Assembly: GCF_010111755.1 (NCBI RefSeq)
Contig: NC_088958.1
Span: 62,001 to 126,000, forward strand
Length of the DNA: 64,000 bases
From: Nakaseomyces glabratus
Taxonomy: Eukaryota > Ascomycota > Saccharomycetes > Saccharomycetales > Saccharomycetaceae
Direction of reading: 5' to 3'
Positions 38,574-48,017 of this stretch are shown piece after piece (positions within the stretch are counted from its first letter, which is position 1; each line of letters begins with the position of its first letter). The notes below the pieces were generated by a model. It ran no database searches. It was not told the DNA's origin and was given only the letters and a program-made list of their open reading frames with translations. Both the position numbers and the translations under genes were made by a program.

Positions 38574-39608
38574 ATGACAATTGAAGATGAGCAGAAGAGG
38601 GTAGGTATCGAAGGTATCTGTTTGTTACCAAGTGAGATCAAACTGCTGAGTGAAGCATATTTCTTTGAATTGCCAGCATCTTCAAACAACGAATCCAGCT
38701 CCACAACCAAACTACTAAAATATGGAACGGAAATATATCAAGTCACTGACTATTGCTTTGGTAAAGGTAGGAAATACGAGAAAGTTAAGGATGAGATCAA
38801 CGACCGTTATCATTACGACGAAGAAGGCAAACCTTTGAGGTCTGCTATACATGTTAATTCAGAGGACAAGACAAATTATACAGTCCTACCCAACGCAAAT
38901 ATAAAATATTTCTCAAAGTATGATTTGACCTATAACTTGATCGGTTTCAAATTCAAGGACTGCGTTACTGGAAAAGAATCGGAATACTTTAAGCCAACAC
39001 ATAAGGAAACTACAAAGAAGGATGATGATAGATATTTAACACTACGTGACCATCAAGATATGTTGATTGATAATGGGCATGCAAACTGGAGCCAAATACC
39101 TTCACCTACACTAGAACATTGCTTGTCAAATATCTCCGACCAAATAGAAGAAGCCGGAGACAAATATTATAAGATAACGCTTGACAAAATTCTAAATTAC
39201 CTAAAACTCAAGATAGTTAATATTGTGGAGAACTTTCCAAACAGTATTTCTGTACCGCCAAGCTTAGATAAAAACGATTTGAATGCTTTCAAAATTTTTA
39301 TCGCTTCAAATATTCTAGTCTCTCTTGTACCAAAAATAATATTTGTTTCTTTACAGGACGACGACATCCCAATAGAAAAATATGACATTTCTGTTAAGCA
39401 GGCTTTCCATGACATAGAAGTATTCTATAAGACTTCGACAGACAAAGATGCTGAACAAAAGATACTGCTTGAAGCTGCCACAAACGTTGGTATGCCAGGC
39501 GACTCTGGTCCCAGGCAAATGGATAAAAAACCCAAAAAGGTTGTACCCAAAAAGCCAAAGGTTGCTGTCGGAAGAGGTGCTATAGACGGTTTTTTTAAGA
39601 AGAAGTAA
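38574..39608 (+). CDS. RNH202: RNase H2 subunit B, Rnh202
   Basis: A 344-residue protein (S. cerevisiae Rnh202 is 350). It is the non-catalytic B subunit of the nuclear RNase H2 complex, which removes ribonucleotides misincorporated in DNA. Seen: N-terminal beta-barrel region with ICLLPSEIK and LLKYGTEIYQVTDY, a helical middle (DHQDMLIDNGHANWSQIPSPTLEHCL, DKYYKITLDKILNYLKLK), and a C-terminal basic tail ending GRGAIDGFFKKK, which resembles a PCNA-interacting peptide (hydrophobic, two spacers, FF) although the leading Gln is absent. In S. cerevisiae it is followed by RRP45 and PHM6; both are missing here and MRX10 follows. Confidence 0.88.
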   Translation: MTIEDEQKRVGIEGICLLPSEIKLLSEAYFFELPASSNNESSSTTKLLKYGTEIYQVTDYCFGKGRKYEKVKDEINDRYHYDEEGKPLRSAIHVNSEDKTNYTVLPNANIKYFSKYDLTYNLIGFKFKDCVTGKESEYFKPTHKETTKKDDDRYLTLRDHQDMLIDNGHANWSQIPSPTLEHCLSNISDQIEEAGDKYYKITLDKILNYLKLKIVNIVENFPNSISVPPSLDKNDLNAFKIFIASNILVSLVPKIIFVSLQDDDIPIEKYDISVKQAFHDIEVFYKTSTDKDAEQKILLEAATNVGMPGDSGPRQMDKKPKKVVPKKPKVAVGRGAIDGFFKKK

Positions 39609-39778
39609 ACATAAATATTGTTACAGGCATATATTACATGTGTTTAATTATAGCGGCTATTTACATAATTCAGGAATGACCTTTATATAACATGCTCTTT
39701 TACCAAACTAGAATATAAAAAATTATATTGATAGTTTTTTACAGTGCAATAACATAAACAAGTATATTGTCCCATTTG

Positions 39779-40999
39779 TCAATCAACTTCTACTCGTTTC
39801 GTGCTCTCTTGATTGCTCTTGTAGAAATGAAATAATTCAAATATGACCTCAAAAGTGATCAGATATATTATTATCCACTCTAGGAAAGAGCTATTACGCT
39901 CATTAAGTAGGGACAAGATAGCCCTACATTCATCAGTTGAATAGTCAAGCTTGCTGTTTAGAATATTGATACGGGGACTAATATCCAAATAACGGGAGAC
40001 GTCTTTGAATATAATTTCAAGCTCCGGCTCACTCCAATATAAATCTGGTGTCTCAATTAATTCGGAATATAAATTCAATCTTCCTCTTATTAAAAATAAT
40101 CGACCGATAGACTTCAGAGCATCAGACTCTTTTACCTTAAGTTTGATACCCGTAGAAATCTTCTCTGTTATTATTCTAGTGTTTGATATGTGTCTCTCCA
40201 TAGCATTTTCTAGTACTGCCAGTGCAGTACTTCTAGACAATCCGCTAGAAAAGGCAGCTTTATCCAAAATACCCTCAGACTTCTCAATTGAGTTGATCAA
40301 GATTACATCTCCAATCAACCTACTATTTATCTTCGGCTCAGATTGAATGCCAGAATGTGAACGAAGATTTTCCAAGTCCTCAGCTGATTCAATTTCGATA
40401 TAATCCATATCTTCTGTTTCATATTCTTCAACCTCCAGTTTATTTACAATAGCTTCAGATATCAAAGGCACTATCTCTATAAGTGCAGTTCTTTCATCAA
40501 CACCCCAACATACCACTGATCCTGTTTGTCCCAAAATCATTATCGTGCCATCAATACCATTTGTTCTATAATTAAAAGACACAATCTCTCCCGGTATGAG
40601 GTTGGACGGCTGAAACCCGTTAATATTCAATATCTCTAAGCATTTTCCTAAGTCATACCTCTCACCTGTGGTAACAGTTGTACAGGGCTTTATCACTAAG
40701 GTCTTCAATATCGAGCTCTCAAACTTATCATCCTCAGATTCAGTGTCCACAGCATTAACCTTCTTACTCCTAGGCACAAAACTTCTCCTTAAGTAACGGG
40801 TTGGATTTGCAATACCTTTAGTAAACTTTGTAGTCTTCACTCCATAGCTGTCTATATTCGTCATATCTTTTTTCCTGTCATATCCCTCATTAAACAAACT
40901 GGTACTACTATGAATGAATCTCCGGATACTCGTACCATGTTTCCAATGTATTCGACATATTAACCCACTCGAGTTCTTACATTGAAGTCTACCAATCAT
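39779..40999 (-). CDS. MRX10: Mitochondrial DUF155/RMD1-family protein Mrx10
   Basis: A 406-residue protein (YDR282C is about 414). Family members (Rmd1, Mrx10, human RMND1) are mitochondrial membrane proteins linked to the mitochondrial ribosome. Seen: an N-terminal 45 residues rich in Arg/Lys/Ser and nearly free of acidic residues (presequence); the DUF155 core from about residue 150 with GSVVCWGVDERTALIEIVPL, and RLIGDVILI, ALAVLENAMERH and LRLYSE-type RLNLYSELIETPDLYW; a single C-terminal hydrophobic segment IIIYLITFEVIFELFHF near residue 385. Convergent with RNH202. Confidence 0.91.
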   Translation of the reverse strand: MIGRLQCKNSSGLICRIHWKHGTSIRRFIHSSTSLFNEGYDRKKDMTNIDSYGVKTTKFTKGIANPTRYLRRSFVPRSKKVNAVDTESEDDKFESSILKTLVIKPCTTVTTGERYDLGKCLEILNINGFQPSNLIPGEIVSFNYRTNGIDGTIMILGQTGSVVCWGVDERTALIEIVPLISEAIVNKLEVEEYETEDMDYIEIESAEDLENLRSHSGIQSEPKINSRLIGDVILINSIEKSEGILDKAAFSSGLSRSTALAVLENAMERHISNTRIITEKISTGIKLKVKESDALKSIGRLFLIRGRLNLYSELIETPDLYWSEPELEIIFKDVSRYLDISPRINILNSKLDYSTDECRAILSLLNERNSSFLEWIIIYLITFEVIFELFHFYKSNQESTKRVEVD

Positions 41000-41570
41000 T
41001 TGATTATTATCTGTGGCCTAATAGATGAAGGTAACAAAGTTGACTGGCGTATGAGATCAGTAACTAGCGATTTAATAAGCTATTGATTAACATAATAATG
41101 GGAAGCTTAAGTAATCCAAATATTCAAAACCCTAATGTAAGAGCTCTTTCTGCATTAACTTACCGATCGGAGTGATGAGATGCCCAATTCGTGGCATATG
41201 TTATCTATAAATCATATACTTTAGTTATATTGTTTGATTTGTAAATTATTGTTACACAATATATGGATACAAATGGGGGTCCCCATTATCATAAAATGCT
41301 CGTTTATTTCTGGGAAGTCTTGAATTTGTTATATAGCCTTCTCTAGATTAATTTTGAACTCGAGAAAGAATGATCCTAAAACCTTGAAGTGTCAGGAGAC
41401 GCATGTCTCTTGATAGGGTGTAGCCTGGATACTTATCATTGTAATATATCAAAACTTAGCATACTACGTATCCAAACATCAATTTTATCGACTGAAAAAC
41501 ATAATGATCACTTAACCAAGAAACGATAACATATTTTTCAAACCCTATTGCGTTCATTAAATAAACATCT
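41000..41570. other. MRX10 promoter / NSE3 downstream: inversion breakpoint spacer
   Basis: 570 bp between MRX10 and NSE3. In S. cerevisiae MRX10 is followed by GCN2, so one end of an inversion lies here. No tRNA, LTR or inverted repeat that could explain the rearrangement is recognised. Confidence 0.55.
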
Positions 41571-42491
41571 TCAGCTATAGCTATCAGCCAAGGCTCTCTT
41601 TACGTCTCTTTTCAACCTTTCCTCCTTTGTCACATCAATATCCATTATTTCCTTCACAAGAAGTACCACAGAATCGAAGTCAAACTCGTATTTTGTCCTT
41701 CTACCAATATGGTACGTGGTAATAACATTCCCTGTCTCTGTATTTTGATCTCTTTTATCTATATATTGTTGATTTACAAATATCCTTAAGACTGAATCAA
41801 TTGACATATCAAGCAAAGGTATAGGGTTGTTCTCTGAAATGCCAAATTTTTTTAACTCTTCATAAAGGTCTCTTTCTAAAAGATTATTCTTTGAAAATAG
41901 TATTATGCAAAGCATAACTGATAATATACCTTTCAATACTAAATTGTCCTTAATTTCATAGTCGCTGCTTAGTGTTGCATTTATCTGGGACTGTGGTATG
42001 ATATTCTCTCCATCTGAATTGTAATCTTCATTTTCTCCCAATTCTTTTGAAAGAAATGTTTCATAGGCCTCTTTGGCTAATTCAATTTTAAAGTTTTCTA
42101 CTGCAGTGATAGGTTTCAACTTATTTCGTAACACAAAATAGTTAATATCGCTGGATTTTATCGATTTTGTACTATCTGCTATAGCAATTGGCGTTGATCT
42201 ACCTGATTGATCAGCTTGGCTCGTTGTTTTATTTGTACTCACTCCAATTAACTCAAAACCGTAAGTATCATCTAGTATTTGATTCACCTTTAACAAAACA
42301 TCCGACATAGGACATCGTACCACATTTTCATTACTGGCATATTGCTTTATAGCCTTTTGAAGTTTTGCACGCCCCAACACCGAATTACCTTGTTCAGTGC
42401 TCGATAGAATAAAACCTACCAAACGATACGCCACATTATCTAGCTTAGAATTTATCTCAGGGCTCTGTTCACTTGAGTATTCCTCATCCAT
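41571..42491 (-). CDS. NSE3: SMC5/6 complex MAGE-domain subunit Nse3
   Basis: A 306-residue protein (S. cerevisiae Nse3 is 303). Nse3 is the MAGE-family winged-helix protein that pairs with the RING protein Nse1 and Nse4 in the essential nuclear SMC5/6 complex and binds DNA. Seen: VAYRLVGFILSSTEQGNS, AKLQKAIKQYA and QILDDTYGFELIGVST in the first winged helix, and a second winged helix with LVLKGILSVMLCIILFSKNNLLERDLYEELKKFGI-type sequence (residues about 195-230), then RRTKYEFDF. Position next to INM2 as in YDR287W-YDR288W supports this. Confidence 0.9.
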   Translation of the reverse strand: MDEEYSSEQSPEINSKLDNVAYRLVGFILSSTEQGNSVLGRAKLQKAIKQYASNENVVRCPMSDVLLKVNQILDDTYGFELIGVSTNKTTSQADQSGRSTPIAIADSTKSIKSSDINYFVLRNKLKPITAVENFKIELAKEAYETFLSKELGENEDYNSDGENIIPQSQINATLSSDYEIKDNLVLKGILSVMLCIILFSKNNLLERDLYEELKKFGISENNPIPLLDMSIDSVLRIFVNQQYIDKRDQNTETGNVITTYHIGRRTKYEFDFDSVVLLVKEIMDIDVTKEERLKRDVKRALADSYS

Positions 42492-43078
42492 GTTAAAAGT
42501 ATAGTCCGTTCACAGAATCATACGTTAAACCCAATGAAAGCTTAAAATCTCGAATCAAATCGCTTGCTCCACATCATATACTACATAAAACTAATTAGAA
42601 AGCGTACAAAACCAATAAAATGAGTAGTAATATTTGAATGCAACTTTCAAGTAATTCATAACTAACCGTCTATGCTCATCGCTGACTTCAAAGAACTAAC
42701 TTTGTAAACTTTAACGAAATTGTTCGATTGGAATATTATATGACTTGTCAAGAATATGATAATTGTAGTACACTAAGCTTACAATTGAATATAAGGAATA
42801 TACAATCCGGAGACGTCATAGATTCACTCCCCACTTATTTAAATACAACAATCATTGATTTATTCACAGTGTAGAGGTGGGCATGACATGTTGGTATCAT
42901 GAATTTTGGCTCTTTCATTCTAATATAGTGTACCTTCGATGTATCCAGCACTGCCAACGAGTACAGTAAGTGAGATGCATGTACAGTAGAATTATTTATA
43001 TATCATTAAAATTTTCATACATTTGATGAACAACTCAATTAGTGCGATAGTTATGATCTTCATTAAATGTCATAATAT
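42492..43078. other. NSE3 promoter and INM2 downstream region, no gene seen
   Basis: About 590 bp, AT-rich. No coding frame or recognised motif. Confidence 0.55.
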
Positions 43079-43966
43079 TCAATATTTCAAAGCACCTTCA
43101 ACAAACCCCCAAAAATCCTGTATAAATTTTTCCTGCTCATCATCATCAACAAGACCACCACGAACAGCAAGGTATGACCTATTGTTAATTGGTATATTCC
43201 ATTGACCGGGATTACCACCTACAATTTTACCACCTGCTTCATTCAAAATACACCACCCTGCGCAAACATCCCATGCCCAACATCCGCCTTCCCAATATGC
43301 ATCCATGTACCCTATTGAGACGTAGCAAATATTCATTGCTGCACTTCCCAAACTTCTGAAACCATGAATGAATGCACCTCTATCACTTAATAATTTGCGA
43401 TAAGTATCAAATTTCTTTGTAAAGTTGGTGCCTTTTCCGTCTTCCCTTTCACTTCCACCCTCCAAACCGATTATGGATTTCTTCAGGGATAGCGTTCTTT
43501 TCTCAATATTAATGGGCTCATCATTTAGATAAGCACCATTTCCCAAAGATGCATGAAATAGTTGATTAAGGTGTGGGTTATAAACACAGCCAATCACCGG
43601 TTTACCACCTTGCGCGACACCAATCGAGGTACAACTAAAAGGAAACCCATGTATAAAGTTTGTAGTGCCATCAATAGGATCGACAATAAACGTAGGATCT
43701 TCAAGATCAAAACGTTCGTCCTTTGATAAACTTTCTTCACCAATAAACTTAATTTCTGGGTAGTTTTCTTCAGCAAATTTTCGAATAAGTGTCTCGACTT
43801 TTTTATCTACCACGGTAACTAGATCGACATCATTAACCTTCTCGTCGTAAGAATCAAATTTGGTTCCGCTAGCATTTTTCAAAATTGGACCAATGTCGGT
43901 TTTGAGAAACTCAATTAAATGTTGCTCGATTTTACGCAACTCCTCTCCGGTTAATTTTTTAGCCAT
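43079..43966 (-). CDS. INM2: Inositol monophosphatase Inm2/Inm1
   Basis: A 295-residue protein (S. cerevisiae Inm1 295, Inm2 292). It hydrolyses inositol 1-phosphate to myo-inositol, using Mg2+ and inhibited by lithium in this family. Metal ligands are visible: GEES (residues about 76-79), DPIDGTTNFIHG (96-107), and WEGGCWAWDVCAGWCILNEAGG (about 222-243) with the third aspartate in WAWD. Cytosolic, no signal peptide. Neighbouring NSE3 and YDR286C give the INM2 name; if only one gene exists it covers both. Confidence 0.93.
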   Translation of the reverse strand: MAKKLTGEELRKIEQHLIEFLKTDIGPILKNASGTKFDSYDEKVNDVDLVTVVDKKVETLIRKFAEENYPEIKFIGEESLSKDERFDLEDPTFIVDPIDGTTNFIHGFPFSCTSIGVAQGGKPVIGCVYNPHLNQLFHASLGNGAYLNDEPINIEKRTLSLKKSIIGLEGGSEREDGKGTNFTKKFDTYRKLLSDRGAFIHGFRSLGSAAMNICYVSIGYMDAYWEGGCWAWDVCAGWCILNEAGGKIVGGNPGQWNIPINNRSYLAVRGGLVDDDEQEKFIQDFWGFVEGALKY

Positions 43967-44366
43967 TCTGGTTGTAGGCGATTATCTTGTATATGTGTGA
44001 GATGCGAAAAAGACAAAATAAAGGCTAACAAATTATCAATAGTACGTCTCTCAATATCTTAGTATAACGAATTCTAGTTATAAAGAAGTTTAGTTATTTT
44101 ATAACTGACGCGATGTCATAGTGAAGTTTGAATCTTCAATCAATAGTCAATCTCCCTTTTTTTTTCTTTTTTTTTTATTTTTCACATGGACAAATGATTC
44201 AAGATTTCAAGAAATTCAATAATTTGCGGAGAGAGAGAAACAGCTCTAGGAGTCATAAGAAACTGGAAATTTGCAAGTTGACACATGCGAAACAAAATGT
44301 CAGTAGTGTATGATTTGGTTATTACCCTATTGAACTATCAAAACAAGTTATATTATCGAAAAGATC
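43967..44366. other. Divergent promoter region INM2 / YDR286C
   Basis: 400 bp between divergent genes with a poly-T tract at about 44156-44178, likely a nucleosome-depleted promoter element. No Ino2/Ino4 site (CATGTGAAAT) is seen. A 61-residue frame here has no homology. Confidence 0.55.
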
Positions 44367-44729
44367 ATGTTGCGCTTACTTCCGATGCGGTCTTGTTTAC
44401 CGAGAAGACTAATTCAAACAGCTACTACAGGGGTTAGTAAAGGTGGTGTCAAATTAACATTATTCTCAAAACCACAATGTGGACTATGTGAAGAAGCAAA
44501 AGAAATTATAGAAGATGTACTGGAAAGTGATGCCATACCCAAGCACAATATATCGATGAATATTGTCAACATTAATCAACTTAATAATAAAAAATGGTGG
44601 GATCTGTATTGCTTCGACATACCTGTTTTGCATATTGAAAAAGACAATGACAAAGAGAGTTTATTTAAGATGATGCATCGTATCGATGAGGATGTTCTAG
44701 TTGATAAAATTCAAACCTATCTAAAATAG
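44367..44729 (+). CDS. YDR286C: Mitochondrial glutaredoxin-like protein, YDR286C
   Basis: A 120-residue protein (YDR286C is 114). Thioredoxin-fold, glutaredoxin-like (DUF836) protein. Seen: basic N-terminus MLRLLPMRSCLPRRLIQ suited to mitochondrial import, then the first strand and active-site loop KLTLFSKPQCGLCEEAKEII with a CxxC motif (residues 39-42), and the cis-proline strand YCFDIPVLHIE. The enzymatic activity is unknown. Convergent with the second half of ZIP1, as in S. cerevisiae. Confidence 0.88.
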   Translation: MLRLLPMRSCLPRRLIQTATTGVSKGGVKLTLFSKPQCGLCEEAKEIIEDVLESDAIPKHNISMNIVNINQLNNKKWWDLYCFDIPVLHIEKDNDKESLFKMMHRIDEDVLVDKIQTYLK

Positions 44730-44928
44730 GAATACTTTTATTAGATGATGACAGCTGTTTCTTGCATAGTATTTTGCCTAATCGAGATAGTAATTTTCTG
44801 CTTTCTTGACCTCATTCCATGAAGATATCGAGGACTCAACAATATTACTGTATCATAACCAAAGCTGCTCATAGGCCTGAATAAGAGAATTTTGAAGGTT
44901 ATATCTGTAAATAAAATAATTCAAAATT

Positions 44929-47569
44929 TCATGTTTTCTTTCTGCGCTTGAAATTGGTATTTTTGTCCCCATTGACATCTTCAATAAGGAATTTCTTCTT
45001 TGAAGTGTTTCGACCATTCTGTTTATCTCCAATTGTCTTTTCCAAATTAGAATTTACCTTTACTTTTGAGTTAGCAGCTAATTTTGGAAATGCTATTGAT
45101 GAAACACTCTCAAAATCACTAGCCGAATTTGAATAAGACAGATCAAACACATCATCTAATATATCTTCATCATCCTGTTTATGAGTGTTTTCTTTTATAA
45201 TTGAGGAAGGCCTTTGGTGTTTCTTTTGAAGTAAGTCATCTTTTTTGACTTCTTCCAAATTCCTAGCGTTTGAATTAGAATCATTTCGATATCCATTTAT
45301 AGGATTTTTATCGGCCGATGCCACCTTTTTCTTTTCTTTATTATTGACCATGCACTTCGATGCCATCTCTTTTAGTTTACCCTCGATTTCAAGCTTTTCT
45401 GAGACCAAATCTTGATTTTCTGCTTTCAACTGTATCCGCTCTTGCTTTAGAACTTTAAGTTCTCTTTCAATCGAAGTTGTACATTTTTCAGATTCCTTTA
45501 AAACAGTTCTTAAATTTCTAGTCTCTTCTTCTAATTCTAACTTATTCGCTGCCAATTGCACCATCTCAACATTTACACTTTGCAACTGCTTATTTATTTT
45601 ATCGAAATTTGCAACTTTTTTGTACAACTCATCTTCTACTCGTTTTCTATCATCGTCAATACTATCAATTTTGGTTTTTAGTTCGTCCTTTTCTTTTATT
45701 AGTACCTTGAGGATCTCACTCTGAGAACCTAGCTTACTCTCGTAGTTTACTTTTTGTAGATTGTTAATTTCGTTTAGTCTTGAAATTTCTGCAACTTTCA
45801 CACTCAGCTCCTCTTTCAATTTAAAAACATCTGCAGTAGAGTTCTTGAGCGTCTCGTTCTTACTTTTTAACTCAACTTTAAGGCTCTCAATTTCGTTCCT
45901 TTGGGAGGTTAAAAGTTGCTCAAGTCTTTTTTCAGAGTGTTGATTGTTCTCCACATCGTTTTCTAGTTTTATGTTATATTTTTCCAGAGCAAGAATTTTA
46001 TCCTTTAGTTTTTTAGTCACATCGACCTCGGAACAGTATTCTTTCAGAGATGAATCAATGCTTTCTAACTTTGAGCTAAAGTTTTGTTCATGTTTTTCTA
46101 GCAACTTTAAAAGTTGAGAATTTTCAGATTTTAATGAATTTTCAAAACTGTTAAATCTTTTATCAATATTATCTATTGATGCAATTGCATTCTTGCTATT
46201 TGAACTAATAATATCATTTATTTGATTCGCATTGTTTTCAATAAATGAGCTCAAAGAATTAAAAATATTTGTAATGTTATTTTCAAGAGAAAGCTCAAGG
46301 GCATTATTATTTCTATAACTTCTAATTTTATTTTACATCATTATAAATGACTACCAAACAAGATTATCTTTCATGCTATTTGCAGTCAAAATGAAATAAA
46401 AATAGTTAAACAAAATTTGTTAGTAGAGCAACTTCTTTGGTTATATCCTCTCCTAAGAAAAGGGAAGAAAAGATAAAATGAAATATTAATATAACATACT
46501 CTTGGATTTTAACTAGAATATCTGAAGACTTTGATTCTACGAAGCTCTGCATTTTTGTCAATGCTATATCTAGACGCTGAAGTAACTTCTTCAAGTTATT
46601 AGTTGATACTTGCTTAAACAACTCATCCATCAAATTCTGCTGATTGGTTATGTTTTTGTCCAGGTAATGAACCAAATCATTATTTTTATTCTCAATTGTC
46701 TGATTTATCTTATTGCTTTTAATTTTTTCCTCACTCAGTAAACCAGAGCATTCATCTAATTCTTTTTTTAGAAAATCAATTTCAGAAGATTTTTGCATCA
46801 AATCATTTTTCATAACATCCAGAATATTTTTACCTTCATTCAATTTTGATTTTAGGGACTCTATTTCAATTTGACTTTTATCTAATTTTGATTTCTGTTC
46901 TTCTTGGAATGTAACGAACTCTTTCAACGATTTCTCATTTTGGATCTTCTGATGTGAAAGAACAGATAATTTTTCATTTAGAGACTCAAATAAAGATTTA
47001 TATTCATTGATTTTTTTGCCAGTTTTCTGATTAGTTTCTTCAAAATCGTTCAACATTTTTTTCAATCTTTCATTTTCTCGTTGCTCTTTGAGCAACTGTG
47101 ACTTAAGATTGGAGCATATCTTTTGTGTGTTTGTGAATGCTTCAAGCAAGACATCGTTTGAGTTTTCTGTTATTAGCGGTTGCATAATATTTTCGTTTTT
47201 GCTTTCTTTTACTTGTGTGAAATTAGGTCGTAGTTCTTGCTGAGTTTGATTATGACTTTGATCTTGAACAGGGGCCAACTGTTCTTTATCATCAATTATT
47301 CTAATCTCTGTTATTTGCAATTCATCGTTAGGTTTCTGAAAACTATTTCCCACGTCGTCGTTTACAACTGTATTCTCACTGTATTCTGTTTCTATAATCT
47401 TGTTTATGTACTCATCCATGACTATTGAGGAGTCCTCAGAGGCCGCCACTTCTGGCTTAGAATTTTCATTATTGTAATCTGTCGCATCAGATACCGTCCT
47501 CAACTTATTTTGAAATATATTCGATCTGTTCTTAAATGGCAGGTTAATATTATCTCGGAAAAACGACAT
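44929..47569 (-). CDS. ZIP1: Synaptonemal complex transverse filament protein Zip1, two exons
   Basis: Read as two exons: 47569-46500 and 46312-44929, joined in frame to about 817 residues (S. cerevisiae Zip1 is 875). Zip1 forms the central region of the meiotic synaptonemal complex and regulates crossovers. Exon 1 starts at the ATG at 47569 (MSFFRDN, matching MSNFFRDN of Zip1; a TTG two codons earlier is not used) and contains NDVLLEAFTNTQKICSNLK and ELDECSGLLSEEKIK, near-identical to Zip1 blocks. Exon 2 continues the coiled coil (NYESKLGSQSEILKVLI, NVEMVQLAANKLELEEE) and ends with FDLSYSNSASD, KKFLIEDVNGD and a basic RRKKT tail, again as in Zip1. The two frames are separated by a stop; consensus splice signals join them. 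S. cerevisiae ZIP1 has no intron, as far as I know. Confidence 0.88.
46313..46499 (-). other. ZIP1: Predicted spliceosomal intron in ZIP1
   Basis: About 187 bp. Donor: CAAGA followed by the consensus GTATGT starting at 46499 (minus strand). Branch point: perfect TACTAAC at 46425-46419. Acceptor: either TATAG ending at 46313 or TTAG ending at 46322; both give the same reading phase (2+1), so the protein differs by three residues. The first AG after the branch point (near 46376) would lead to a stop, and so do the other nearby AGs. Unspliced RNA would stop after about 29 intron-encoded residues. Confidence 0.8.
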
Positions 47570-47801
47570 GCTCAAAGATTTTGAAGAAAATTAGAGTTAA
47601 AAAAAAGACCTAAAATCAGGACAAAAATGAAACTCTATTTTGTGTTTATTTAAATAATGCCAAAATCGAAATAGTAGGGAAAAATCAACCCTTTTTTCAC
47701 TCTAGAAATTACGTACAAAAATTAGTAAGAAGGATAAACTTCCTTTGCTTAATCCCAAGTGGTATTTATACTTTTTTTTTTAATTTTGGGAAAATTCCCA
47801 T

Positions 47802-47811
47802 TTGCCGCCCA
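47802..47811 (+). promoter_or_regulatory. URS1-like motif TTGCCGCCCA upstream of ZIP1
   Basis: One mismatch from the Ume6 consensus TAGCCGCCSA, about 235 bp upstream of the ZIP1 ATG. ZIP1 is an early meiotic gene, so a Ume6 site is expected. Confidence 0.45.
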
Positions 47812-48001
47812 GCCACCCCCTGAATTTCCAAAAAGGGAAATCCAGTCTTTAGAGACAGATATAGAATTTAGTAATAGCGGCTATTTATATTACGTAATAC
47901 TTAGAATTGCAGTAGCATCACCCAGATCTTGAAGGAAAAAAGAAAGTTTGGCAGGAAACGGTAAAATGCTAATGCTAAACTCGCACTTTTACTAAGCCAT
48001 G

Positions 48002-48017
48002 ACACACACACACACAC
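48002..48017. repeat. (CA)n microsatellite
   Basis: ACACACACACACACAC-type dinucleotide run of about 8 units in the ZIP1/DPP1 spacer. Confidence 0.85.

Noticed and set aside
44929..47575. Two separate coiled-coil genes instead of ZIP1
   Set aside because: The first half matches the N-terminal and the second half the C-terminal part of Zip1, both are on the same strand in the right order, and consensus splice signals join them in frame.
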